33,548 nucleotides of DNA from Candidatus Levyibacteriota bacterium (GTDB taxonomy: Bacteria > Patescibacteriota > Microgenomatia > Levybacterales > UBA12049): positions 1 through 33,548 of the forward strand of contig DAIDHK010000014.1 of the NCBI GenBank assembly GCA_027459725.1, given 5' to 3'. This document shows, in pieces, positions 1 through 9,432 of this stretch. The translations under genes were made by a program, and so were the position numbers. The notes beneath the pieces were generated by a model. That model made no database searches. It saw only the letters and a program-made list of their open reading frames with translations, and was not told the DNA's origin. Each line of letters starts with the position of its first letter. The first letter of the stretch is position 1.

Positions 1-275
1 CCAGAAACTAAGACATTCTTTTTAAAGGTTACCAGTTGTGTGAACTCTGTTGGTATATTAACCTGAAAAAGATTGTCCAGTAAATCTGTAGTTGTAGTAT
101 TGGTACCAAGAACCCTTTGTACTTTACCCCCTTGACTGCCGTATCTATTATTTCCTCCTGTCACTTGGTTTAGAAACGATTGTAAACTATGTGGATTTAA
201 AGGAGCCAAAATCACTCCTATTAAGAGTGTGGCTAATACTATTATACCTCCTATCTCAATTAACCGCTTTTTCAT
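1..275 (-). CDS. N-terminal part of a secreted/membrane-anchored hypothetical protein, truncated by the window edge
   Basis: Reverse strand open from ATG at 275..273 to the window edge: MKKRLIEIGGIIVLATLLIGVILAPLNPHSLQSFLNQVTGGNNRYGSQGGKVQRVLGTN...; hydrophobic N-terminus. Absent from the ORF track because it has no stop inside the window. Confidence 0.6.
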   Translation of the reverse strand, partial: MKKRLIEIGGIIVLATLLIGVILAPLNPHSLQSFLNQVTGGNNRYGSQGGKVQRVLGTNTTTTDLLDNLFQVNIPTEFTQLVTFKKNVLVS

Positions 276-509
276 CTGCTATACCTTCTATGATCTATAC
301 AATAATCTTCCCCCTCTATGAGGCCTATTATTAGTAAAGCAACTTTAGTAGTATTGAGTCAAGAGATCATGATGTACTTTCATTAATAATGAATTTATAA
401 CTTTTTAATAAGACGTCTCAACTCCCATCATTGCTTAAGTACAGCGATGAAGTAGATTTCGATCTATTCTCAATAGGAATATAATGGAGAGGTAAAATAC
501 AAAAAGCAG

Positions 510-921
510 GTGCAATGCGTATATCACTGCCAATATCATTTGGTGCTGGTAACGAAGTACAGAGGAGATGTATTTATTCAAGGAGGATTTGCGTACTTTA
601 AGATAAAACTAAAGGCGTAAACTAGTACTACCCAGAGGTAGAATTTGTGTAAGTAAATCAGGATAAAGATCATGCCCATATGTAAGTGGGATTGCCCCCA
701 AAGATAATTGTGGGGAGTGTTGTTCGAATCAGCAAAGCAAATACGTAAAAAAGATTAAAAGAGAAACTCGACTATGTAAAGATATTATGCTGGTGAGCAT
801 ATTGGATTTGGTCAGACGGCTAATTTGTCTGGACATTGGGATTAACGAGAATGAAGTCATACAATAGATTGAGAATCAAGGAAAAGAAGATATCAGACAA
901 GCTATGCTTGAATTAGGTTAA
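510..921 (+). pseudogene. Decayed IS200/IS605-family TnpA (Y1 transposase)
   Basis: VQCVYHCQYHLVLVTKYRGDVFIQGGFAYFKIKLKA* then, in another frame, YYPEVEFV*VNQDKDHAHM*VGLPPKIIVGSVVRISKANT ... and IENQGKEDIRQAMLELG*; parallels the intact TnpA at 6020..6451 (HCVYQCDYHIVIVTKYR...; VNHDKDHIHLLMSIPP; IENQGKKDAGQTMFEID) but with stops and frameshifts. Confidence 0.85.
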
Positions 922-958
922 TACTATGGGCGTAAGCCTGTGTAATTTTATTGCTTAT

Positions 959-1936
959 TTATCTCTCAGCACGAAGTATAGCAAGTATGTAAAGAGGCAT
1001 ATGTTTTAAGCTAGCGAAAGCTGCGTATCTTGTTTCCCACGAAGGAGAAAATTTTTCATTAAAAGCTCTTAACCTATGACTTTTATAAAACTTTTCCATC
1101 ATTGAGCTTAGATTAATTAACATATTAGATTTATCTTTTAAAATATTTGAAAAAATGGCAAAATTAAGACTTAATTTTTTTATACCATTTGTTTTAAAGT
1201 ATTCTGCAGACTTAATGATAAGGAATTCATTTGTTCCATTGGGTGAGTCACACCTACGTCTTGCCTGATCTAATGATAAAGTGTAAGATTTGTAGATAGG
1301 TACAAAACAAAGAAAACCTATTGCATATGATTTTTTCATTGCAACAGCAAAAATGCAATCCGAGTCTAGATCATTAGGTAGCCTTTTAAGCGTCATAGAA
1401 AAACCTCGTTCTTTCTTGCCATTATGTTTAATCCAATCAGACGATATCTCTTCAATTTGCGATTTGATAAATTTAGGTAGATTGTTAGGAGAGTAAAAAA
1501 ATATCTCTATACCTAAGGAATCTATATGCTTTACTGCTCTTCTTACTTTTTTCTTTAATAATTTTTTGTCAAAGGTTTCTAGGTTAATAATTGCTTCCTC
1601 ACCAATCTTTGATGTTATAAAACCGTGTCTTTGTAATGTTGGTAAATGGGCAGAATTTAAACTTATAAAACAAGGATTTAATTTCCATGTTTTTGTGTAG
1701 TCTAAAAAAGAGGAAATTAAAATATTGAACTCAGATTTGTCTCCAACCGGTCCAGCAGCGACTATTGCTACCTTATTGAGTATTTTAAACGATAGAAAGG
1801 ACTTACCTGAGGGTGAAAAGAAATAGTTTCGCTCATCTTGCAGGTGGAAATACGACAGTGTGTCTTCTCCGTAGTTTCTAAGTAGAGTTGCAACTTTCTG
1901 TCGGTTTTGGTTTATAGCTATAACATCCAAGCTCAT
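959..1936 (-). CDS. DUF2156 / phosphatidylglycerol lysyltransferase C-terminal-domain protein (MprF-C-like, no flippase domain)
   Basis: 325 aa; GNAT-like lipid aminoacyltransferase pattern (YFHLQDERNYFFSPSGKSFLSFKILNKVAIVAAGPVGD..., FAVAMKKSYAIGFLCFVPIYKSYTLSLDQARRR). Confidence 0.65.
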   Translation of the reverse strand: MSLDVIAINQNRQKVATLLRNYGEDTLSYFHLQDERNYFFSPSGKSFLSFKILNKVAIVAAGPVGDKSEFNILISSFLDYTKTWKLNPCFISLNSAHLPTLQRHGFITSKIGEEAIINLETFDKKLLKKKVRRAVKHIDSLGIEIFFYSPNNLPKFIKSQIEEISSDWIKHNGKKERGFSMTLKRLPNDLDSDCIFAVAMKKSYAIGFLCFVPIYKSYTLSLDQARRRCDSPNGTNEFLIIKSAEYFKTNGIKKLSLNFAIFSNILKDKSNMLINLSSMMEKFYKSHRLRAFNEKFSPSWETRYAAFASLKHMPLYILAILRAER

Positions 1937-2018
1937 TAGGAAATTATATCAAAAAAACTTGAGTGGTATTCATATATCGTAAACTAAACTAGTTGGGTGA
2001 TTATAAATACTATACATT

Positions 2019-2486
2019 TCAAGAGAGATATATTCTAAAGTATTTTAAAATAACATAAGAGATACTTGTAGCTAGAACCGCAATAATGGCTGCGCCTATA
2101 ATATCTAAAGAATGATGAACCCCTGCTGCTACACGTGAGAAACCAATTATGAGTGAAAAAATGGCCAATAAAATTCCCAGTTTACGATTAAATGAAAAAA
2201 TAATAGCAGCAATTGTCATTGTTAAAAGTGTATGGTCAGAGGGAAAACCGTTATCCGGTATATGAGCAAAAAGAGGCTTTATATTAGGATTAACGACAAA
2301 GGGACGAGGATCATTTATGAAAAGTTGAAGGATTTTGGCAGATATGTATGAAAGCGGAAGTGAAATAGCAGATAATTTTACTAGTGATATTCTAAGTTTA
2401 CTATTTATTTTCCAGAAATATATCAGAGCAATAAAAACAACAAAGATAATAAAATATTCCGCTAGAAAGATTATTAAAATGTTCAC
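2019..2486 (-). CDS. PAP2-family phosphatase (undecaprenyl-diphosphatase-like)
   Basis: Motifs NDPRPF, GFPSDHT, SRVAAGVHHSLDIIGA match the PAP2 C1-C3 signature; several TM segments. Confidence 0.85.
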   Translation of the reverse strand: MNILIIFLAEYFIIFVVFIALIYFWKINSKLRISLVKLSAISLPLSYISAKILQLFINDPRPFVVNPNIKPLFAHIPDNGFPSDHTLLTMTIAAIIFSFNRKLGILLAIFSLIIGFSRVAAGVHHSLDIIGAAIIAVLATSISYVILKYFRIYLS

Positions 2487-2543
2487 CCCAAAATCATATC
2501 ATATTCAAAAATTTCTTGATATACTTAAGAGAACCTATATTCT

Positions 2544-3740
2544 ATGATGAATAAAAAGACATTCATAACAAAAGACATTCTTCTAATTTGTTTTTCTGCA
2601 TTTTTTGCTGATCTTGGATATCAGGGAGTCACGGCTTTATTTCCTCTCTTTCTTGTTATTCAACTTCACCAGCCTGTATTTGTATATGGGATTATTACGG
2701 CGTTAAGTTTTGGAGTTGGTTCATTTTTTGCCTATTTTGGAGGTAAATTGGGAGACAAGATTGATAAAAAAACTATAGCTATCTTGGGCAATATCTTTAT
2801 TCCACTGATGTCTTTGAGCGCGCTGACCAGTACTTTGTGGTTAAGTGGAATTTTATTTATATTAGGTTGGTGGGCAAGATATTTTCGTTCCCCAGCTCGA
2901 CGAGCTTTGTTGGTTAATGTTTCAGACCCCCAATATCGCTCCCATGTATTCGGATTACTACATGCTCTAGATATAGGAGGTGGAATGGTATCTATTGTCA
3001 TCGCGCTAATATTAGTTTTAATATTCCGCTTACCTATTAGTCTGATAATTCTTCTATCAGCAATACCCTTGCTGATTTCAACAGTATTATTGATTTTAGT
3101 TAAAAGAGATAAAGTCTATTCTAATAAAGCCAATGAGAGTATTAAGACTAAAACGAAAATAGATCGACGTAACAAATTATTATTTACTGCACTATTAATA
3201 TCAGCTACTTTTTATGGTTTTAGTTTTTATAATCTAGGGTTCCCAATTTTAACTGCAGCATTGTCGAATAATTATAATTATATTCTGGGTATACTGACTT
3301 ATGGTATTTATCTGGGAGTCTCAGCGATAAGTGGATATATTCTTGGAACTCAGAAACTGAAACCTATTCGTGCTCTGTGGACATTAGGTTATATGCCATC
3401 TGCTATATCCTCACTTCTGATTGGCTTTAGTGTATTATTTCACTACCCTACACTTGCATTTTATATTTTCATAGCAGGATTGGGATTAGGAATGGGTGCT
3501 GTTGAAACATATGAGCCTACGGCTGCGTCTCAACTTGTACATTACTCTAATTTATCCTCTGGAATGGGATGGCTGTCTGTTTCCAGAAGTATTGGACAAT
3601 TTTTATCCAACTTAATCATGGGTCTCTTATTTTCATTTAGCCAGTTTTTCTCCTACTTTTATGCTTTTGCTGCGGCCTTAATCGCTATGGTTATTTTAAT
3701 GATCGCCGATTTTACGCATCAACGTGATGATGATCTTTAA
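2544..3740 (+). CDS. MFS transporter
   Basis: 398 aa, ~12 hydrophobic segments, GGKLGDKIDKKT loop typical of MFS. Confidence 0.85.
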   Translation: MMNKKTFITKDILLICFSAFFADLGYQGVTALFPLFLVIQLHQPVFVYGIITALSFGVGSFFAYFGGKLGDKIDKKTIAILGNIFIPLMSLSALTSTLWLSGILFILGWWARYFRSPARRALLVNVSDPQYRSHVFGLLHALDIGGGMVSIVIALILVLIFRLPISLIILLSAIPLLISTVLLILVKRDKVYSNKANESIKTKTKIDRRNKLLFTALLISATFYGFSFYNLGFPILTAALSNNYNYILGILTYGIYLGVSAISGYILGTQKLKPIRALWTLGYMPSAISSLLIGFSVLFHYPTLAFYIFIAGLGLGMGAVETYEPTAASQLVHYSNLSSGMGWLSVSRSIGQFLSNLIMGLLFSFSQFFSYFYAFAAALIAMVILMIADFTHQRDDDL

Positions 3741-3769
3741 ATATTGAATCTGTTACAATTATACGAGAT

Positions 3770-5602
3770 ATGTTCTCCCGTCCATTTGTTTCAGTGTTGT
3801 TTTCTTTAATTATTGCAGTTGTTTGTTTTTTATTAAATCTAGTTTATCCCACTGTCTTTATTTTCCCCTTATTTGCTACAATTTTTGCATTAATTCCTTA
3901 TTATATTTCAATCATAGAAGCATTACGTAAATGGCAACTTGACCTTTCTCTTCCACCCATAATTACGATTTATTTGTTATTGTACCTAGGTAAAGATAAC
4001 GTTGCATTAGTTTTTATTCTAATCATTCTGTTTGGTCATTTATTTAAAACTATTATTCTTGAACGGGTTAAAGCTTCTATAGCTAAAATATCAGAAAAGC
4101 TACCCAAGACTGCGAGAGTTAAGGTTGATGATAAAGAAACAATGATTGAGATTAAGGATATTAAAATTAGCGACATTCTTGCAGTAAAAAGTGGAGAGCG
4201 GGTAGCAACTGATGCTTTTCTACTCGCAGATGAAGCGATGATAGATGAGTCAGTTGTAACTGGTGAGTCAAAACCTGTGGTTAAGAAAAAAGGCGATAAA
4301 TTGCTAGCAGGTTCGATCAATGCAGGTGATTACTTTGAAGCCGCTGCCGCAGCGACTGCAGCAAATTCTACTTTGTTACAAATTCAACATTTAGTCTTTC
4401 AAGCTCAAAATGATAAAGCCCCATTGGCTCATGTAGTGAGTAAATATGCGTGGGTCACAACGCTGTGTGCCTTTGTTGGAGTAGTCGTTATTTTTATATT
4501 AACTCACGACATTATTAAAGCTCTTTCTTTCTGGATTGCAGTTGTGCCAGTAATTTTTGCAATCATTGTTCCTGTTGCAACCACCATAGGTATAACCATA
4601 CTCGCCAAATCCGGAATTTTAATCAAGAGCAGTCCTGCATTGGAAAATTTGACCAAGGCCAATACTTTTCTTTTTGATAAAACAGGCACGATTACTCAGG
4701 GTAAACCTGAAGTTGAAGATATCTTGGTAGTAAAAGGAGATAAAACGACTATTTTACAACTTACTGCCAGTTTGGAAAAATATTCCAGCCACCCCTTATC
4801 AATTCCTATATTATATGAGGCAAATAAACAAAAATTGGAGTTGATTCCGTTACAAAATGTTAAGACAATTATTGGCAAAGGGATGGTGGCATCCAATAAG
4901 GGTAGAGAGTTAGTTATTGGTAATGACACTCTATTAAAAGATCAAAATATTGAAGTTAATCCTAAAGTCTTGGTAAAAATAAGCGAGTGGGAACGAAAAG
5001 GTGCAACGCCTGTATTTGTAGGTGAGGATAAAGAGTTTTTAGGTGTTGTATTTTTACTGGATAAGTTACGTAGTGAAACTCCTGCACTCTTCTCAACTCT
5101 GGCACGCAATAGTTATGAAACTATTATAGTTACAGGGGATAAGCAAGAAGTAGCACAGTCAATTGCTCAAAAATTGCAAGGTGCATCTTTTATTGCTGAT
5201 GTTCGTCCTGAAGGAAAGGTTGATGAAGTAGATAAAAAAGTGCGGGCAGGAAGAAATGTAATTATGGTGGGTGATGGGATTAATGATGCTCCTGCTTTAG
5301 CAAAAGCCAATGTAGGTATTGCAATGGGTGGTAATGGTGTGGATTTGACCTTGAATGCAGCGGATATTGTACTATTAAACAACAATATTGGTACCCTTCC
5401 TCAAATGATTAAGGTTAGCAAAAAGACTTTTAGAATTATTAAACAGGATGTACTACTTGCTACTCTCATTCATCTTATAACTGCTATGCTTGTTATTGTT
5501 GGGAGTATAAATCTAGTAGAAACTGCTTTAGTACATGAGGTATCTTCTGTACTGGTACTTTTGAACACAATCCGGTTATTTCGGATCAAAATTAAAGTTT
5601 AA
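3770..5602 (+). CDS. P1B-like cation-transporting P-type ATPase lacking CPC motif
   Basis: VTGES, DKTGTITQGKP, SSHPLS (HP motif), [22 protein letters not shown]; the TM metal-site segment reads FAIIVPVATTIGITIL instead of CPC; no N-terminal HMA domain. Confidence 0.9.
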   Translation: MFSRPFVSVLFSLIIAVVCFLLNLVYPTVFIFPLFATIFALIPYYISIIEALRKWQLDLSLPPIITIYLLLYLGKDNVALVFILIILFGHLFKTIILERVKASIAKISEKLPKTARVKVDDKETMIEIKDIKISDILAVKSGERVATDAFLLADEAMIDESVVTGESKPVVKKKGDKLLAGSINAGDYFEAAAAATAANSTLLQIQHLVFQAQNDKAPLAHVVSKYAWVTTLCAFVGVVVIFILTHDIIKALSFWIAVVPVIFAIIVPVATTIGITILAKSGILIKSSPALENLTKANTFLFDKTGTITQGKPEVEDILVVKGDKTTILQLTASLEKYSSHPLSIPILYEANKQKLELIPLQNVKTIIGKGMVASNKGRELVIGNDTLLKDQNIEVNPKVLVKISEWERKGATPVFVGEDKEFLGVVFLLDKLRSETPALFSTLARNSYETIIVTGDKQEVAQSIAQKLQGASFIADVRPEGKVDEVDKKVRAGRNVIMVGDGINDAPALAKANVGIAMGGNGVDLTLNAADIVLLNNNIGTLPQMIKVSKKTFRIIKQDVLLATLIHLITAMLVIVGSINLVETALVHEVSSVLVLLNTIRLFRIKIKV

Positions 5603-5935
5603 TATATTTAGTAAATCATTGAAATAATAGATGTTATTCAATCTCCTGAAATGTTAAATATTGAAAAAACGAAAATTAGTATATGATATATATCATTTGT
5701 AATTTTGACTGAATCTATAAATACCCTAAATTTCCGGTCCATATCGAGTTTTTGAATGTTTTTTTTAATTCTCCCAGAATCCCCTTCTAACTCAACACAG
5801 ATAGGAATTGAGGTTCATGTATAAATATCGATAATTACATTATAGAAATTAAATTTATGTCGTTTTTATCTTGGTTCCTGACAATACCGAAGTTTAGTAG
5901 TGATAAGAATTCAACTGTTTTATTTGTATCTTAAT

Positions 5936-6478
5936 TTTAACAACTCCTTACTTAAATCCCCGACCGTAAGGTCGAGGGATGGAGTATTCCCTGCACCTTT
6001 TTTGCGGTAGAATGCAAGTATGGGGTTGATACATATTTCGCACTGTGTATATCAATGCGATTATCATATCGTAATAGTCACTAAATATCGAAAAGCGGTA
6101 TTCAATGAAGGAATTTTTGCATACTTCAAGATCAAGTTGGCGGAAATAACGGAGCATTATCCGCTTATCAAGATCAAAGAAGTGAATCATGATAAAGATC
6201 ATATACATTTGTTGATGTCCATTCCGCCAACAATGACAGTTGGGAAAGCAGTAGGACTGATAAAACAGAATACGGCACGAGAATTGAAGCAAAAATTCAC
6301 CTTTCTGAAGGATGTGTATTGGGGTACGGAATCAGTATGGTCAGAGGGATATTTCGTATCCACTGTCGGAGTAAACGATACAATAATAAGAAAGTATATT
6401 GAGAATCAAGGCAAAAAAGATGCAGGGCAAACTATGTTTGAAATAGACTAAAACCCCGACCGTAAGGTCGTGGGAAGT
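5936..6478 (+). mobile_element. IS200-like insertion sequence (single-ORF, tnpA only)
   Basis: tnpA flanked by subterminal hairpins ccccgaccgtaaggtcgaggg (left, ~5958-5978) and ccccgaccgtaaggtcgtggg (right, ~6453-6473). The left end recurs at 33474..33548. Exact right boundary not determined. Confidence 0.8.
6020..6451 (+). CDS. tnpA: IS200/IS605-family transposase TnpA (Y1 HuH transposase)
   Basis: 143 aa with VNHDKDHIHLLMSIPP (HUH motif HIH) and typical C-terminus YIENQGKKD. Confidence 0.93.
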   Translation: MGLIHISHCVYQCDYHIVIVTKYRKAVFNEGIFAYFKIKLAEITEHYPLIKIKEVNHDKDHIHLLMSIPPTMTVGKAVGLIKQNTARELKQKFTFLKDVYWGTESVWSEGYFVSTVGVNDTIIRKYIENQGKKDAGQTMFEID

Positions 6479-7753
6479 TTATATTCTCTTCTTTTATTCC
6501 ATACCCTTTTGCCAGAGCTAGGGTTCTGTAACCATTAGCGGCAAGTATTTGTACATCCCGCTCAAATTTATCTGAAGTTATATTGTCTAATTTACAAAAA
6601 CTTGCAACGATCTGGGGTGCTCCCAAACAAATTGTCATATCTTTACCTACCTGTTTGGCTAAAAGAGTACTTCTTTTCCTTTCCGAGTCTGCAGGAATAA
6701 AATCAGTTTTATCAATAGAGGGAAGTTTTAAATGGAGGGTTGCATGCTTTTCCAAAATTGCCTGATCTATAGGATTATCGCTCTCAAAATTCGCAATCAC
6801 AGAGGCATAAGTGAGAACATCATTGTGAGTGAAACCATCGTAAGCATATACATCCTGTACTGTTATTTTGTTTTGCGTTAAAGTGCCTGTTTTATCTGTA
6901 AGCAAAAAATTAACATTGGCCAAGTCTTCCAGTGCAGAAAGTCTTCTCACAATAACATTTTTTTTAGCCAAATTTAATACTCCAAATTCAATAATAAGTG
7001 TCATTACTGTTGGCAAACTAATCGGCACTCCTGCAATAATCAAGCTTAAATCAAGCGTTAAGAGCTCCAAAATGGATGTTTTTTTGTAAATAAAAATTAT
7101 GGAAAGGATTACAACGGCAACTAAACTTAGTACTGTCAGGAATTTAGAAATATTAATGATATCTTTTTCCAGTAGACTTTTCTTTTTTACTCTTTCTACA
7201 GAGAAAAGGGTCTTGCCAAAATTAGTTTTTGCACCAATAGCTGTGATTTTAACTATAGCTATTCCGTTGGCAATAAATGATCCGGAAAAAACATCCTCAT
7301 TTTCTTTTTTATCTTTCGGTAAAGATTCTCCTGTTAAGGCCGATTCATTTACACTGACATGGTGTGCCTCTACCACTTTCCCCTCAGCAGGGATTACTTC
7401 TCCTGAGGCAAGTTGTATAACATCTCCGGGGACAAGTTCTCTGGATTCTACGTAGTTCCATTTATTTTCACGGTACGTTTTAATTTTCTGCTGCAGGTTC
7501 TGATTTAATTTTTTATTGCATTATCAGCCTTATTTTCCTGCCAGAGTGTAATTACAATATTTATAATCAGTAGAACGAGGATAAAATATCCATCAAATGT
7601 TTTACCAAGGAAAAACGATAAAGTAGAAGCCAGAATTAACATAATGCCGATCGGAGAAATAAGATTTTTGAATATTTTTGTGGTTAAACTTACGTGTTTC
7701 TCTGGTATTTCATTAAAACCATTTATTTGTCGAAGTTTTTCTACCTCAGACAT
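6475..7753 (-). pseudogene. PMA1-type (plasma-membrane H+-like) P-type ATPase, frameshifted and 3'-truncated at the IS200 element
   Basis: N-terminal fragment 7505..7753 (MSEVEKLRQINGFNEIPEKHVSLTTKIFKNLISPIGIMLILASTLSFFLG...NAIKN*) and C fragment (6432..7376 ORF) join through KLNQNLQQKIKTYRENKWNYVESRELVPGDVIQLASGEVIPAEGKVVEAHHVSVNESALTGES after a 1-nt shift in an A-run near 7505-7515; DKTGTLTQNK present; the final residues (NFPRPYGRGFSLFQT) are IS-derived. Confidence 0.85.
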
Positions 7754-7851
7754 GTTAAACCAACATACATTTCATATTCAACTATACTACTTTTTTGTAC
7801 AAATTAAAAACAAAATAACTATTTTGTTTTCGGGGTTTCTATGTGTTTTAG

Positions 7852-8330
7852 TTAATTATGTTGAATAATAAGAAGCCCAGTGTTATATAAAAAAGCTGCT
7901 CCAAAAGCTATGATTGATACTGATTGACTTACCCCTGAATCTCCCGGAGCTAGTTTGGCTTTAACAACTTCTGTATGGATAAGGGTCGATTCAGTACCGG
8001 CGTAGGCAGATATAATTTGTATTGCTGACTCACGCAATCTCTTAGAGTTATAATGGATCTTTACACAGTCATTAAGGCCTTTAGTAGCAAAATTAGAACA
8101 AGTGTAGAACTTTTTGTGTAAACACCTCTTCATATCCATTACATCTATTATTAAATAGTATATGCTCCAGCGGAAAAAGCAACCAGTCCTGGGTTGGAAT
8201 GTCCAACTAATACTGCGTTGAACCATACTGACGCATCTACTGCTGTTGTAATTACATAAGAACCAGTAGTAGCAACTGTACTGTGCCTGGTCGATTCTAA
8301 ACGTTTTGTGTTCCGAGCCGACTTAAAAAT
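7852..8330 (-). pseudogene. Decayed coding region, unknown product
   Basis: Protein-like segments in two frames: ARNTKRLESTRHSTVATTGSYVITTAVDASVWFNAVLVGHSNPGLVAFSAGAYTI** and RESAIQIISAYAGTESTLIHTEVVKAKLAPGDSGVSQSVSIIAFGAAFLYNTGLL. Confidence 0.4.
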
Positions 8331-8498
8331 TGTATGGACGGGACGATATCTAAAGTTTTTTTGGGATCTTTATATAAGTAACTTAGATAAGCTGACTTAA
8401 ATTATTTTTTAAGTTCCACTTTAGTCATCCTATTTCTTAGATTATAACAATATATTGGTATCTTGCTAAAAATAGAACATTATTAGAAAATCACTTAT

Positions 8499-9431
8499 AT
8501 GTTAATTATTACTGGAACAATTGCTTTTGACTATATTATGGATTTTCCAGGTAGTTTTTCGGATCATATTATGTCCGAGCATATAAAGAATGTAAATCTA
8601 TCTTTTATAGTTAACAAATTTGCCAAAAGACGTGGTGGAACTGCTGGAAATGTTAGTTATAACTTGGGATTATTACATACTCCTCATATTTTGTTTTCTA
8701 CAGCAGGAAAAGATATAGAGGAATATAAAAGTCATTTCTTAAAAATGGGAATTGATTTTTCATGGGTGGAAACTCAAAAGAATAATTACACGGCTACAGG
8801 TTTTGCTATGACAGATAAAACTAATAATCAAATCTGGGGATATTTTTATGGTGCAGCTGAAGCTATCGGTGAATTAAAATTAGAAAAAGTAGCTGGTAAA
8901 AAAGATTTAGTATTGATAGGCCCTTCAGGTGCTAGAGGCTCTTTAAGTTTGATTAGACAGTGTGTGAAGTTGGGTATTTCTTACATGTTTGATCCAGGTT
9001 TTATCCTTACACAAGTTAGCAATGAGGATCTAGGGTACGGTATTAAACATGCTAAATATATAATCGGAAATGATTATGAGATAAAATTAATAAAAGATCG
9101 TATTTCTGATTGGCAAAAAATCTTTTACCATAAGATTGTTATTACAACATTGGGAGATAAAGGTAGTAAAATTATTAATAATAATATGTCTTATAATATT
9201 TCATCTGTTCAACCAGCAAAAATCGTCGATCCTACTGGAGCTGGGGATGCATGGCGTAGTGGATTCCTAACAGGTGTTGATAATGGTTTTGATTTAGTTA
9301 CATGTGCGCAACTAGGTTCAGTAGCTGCTTCATTTGTCTTGGAAGAGTATGGAACACAGGAACACTATTATTCAAAAGAGAAATTTCTACAACGTTATTT
9401 TCAATCTTATGGTAAACTAATTAAATTGTAA
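8499..9431 (+). CDS. PfkB-family carbohydrate/nucleoside kinase (adenosine-kinase-like)
   Basis: 310 aa; RRGGTAGNVSYNLGLL near the N-terminus and DPTGAGDAWRSGFLTG signature near the C-terminus. Confidence 0.85.
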   Translation: MLIITGTIAFDYIMDFPGSFSDHIMSEHIKNVNLSFIVNKFAKRRGGTAGNVSYNLGLLHTPHILFSTAGKDIEEYKSHFLKMGIDFSWVETQKNNYTATGFAMTDKTNNQIWGYFYGAAEAIGELKLEKVAGKKDLVLIGPSGARGSLSLIRQCVKLGISYMFDPGFILTQVSNEDLGYGIKHAKYIIGNDYEIKLIKDRISDWQKIFYHKIVITTLGDKGSKIINNNMSYNISSVQPAKIVDPTGAGDAWRSGFLTGVDNGFDLVTCAQLGSVAASFVLEEYGTQEHYYSKEKFLQRYFQSYGKLIKL

Positions 9432-9432
9432 T

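Noticed and set aside
2335-3001. ORFs 2335..2547(+) and 2732..3001(-)
   Set aside because: Overlap PAP2 and MFS coding regions in antisense; no domain.
5603-5935. Possible continuation of the PMA1-type ATPase beyond the IS
   Set aside because: Minus-strand translation shows no ATPase motifs or sustained frame; region appears non-coding.
5948-6292. Minus-strand ORF 114 aa
   Set aside because: Antisense of tnpA and IS hairpin (…SIPRPYGRGFK); spurious.
6583-7455. Plus-strand ORFs over the ATPase pseudogene
   Set aside because: Shadow frames of the P-type ATPase pseudogene on the minus strand.
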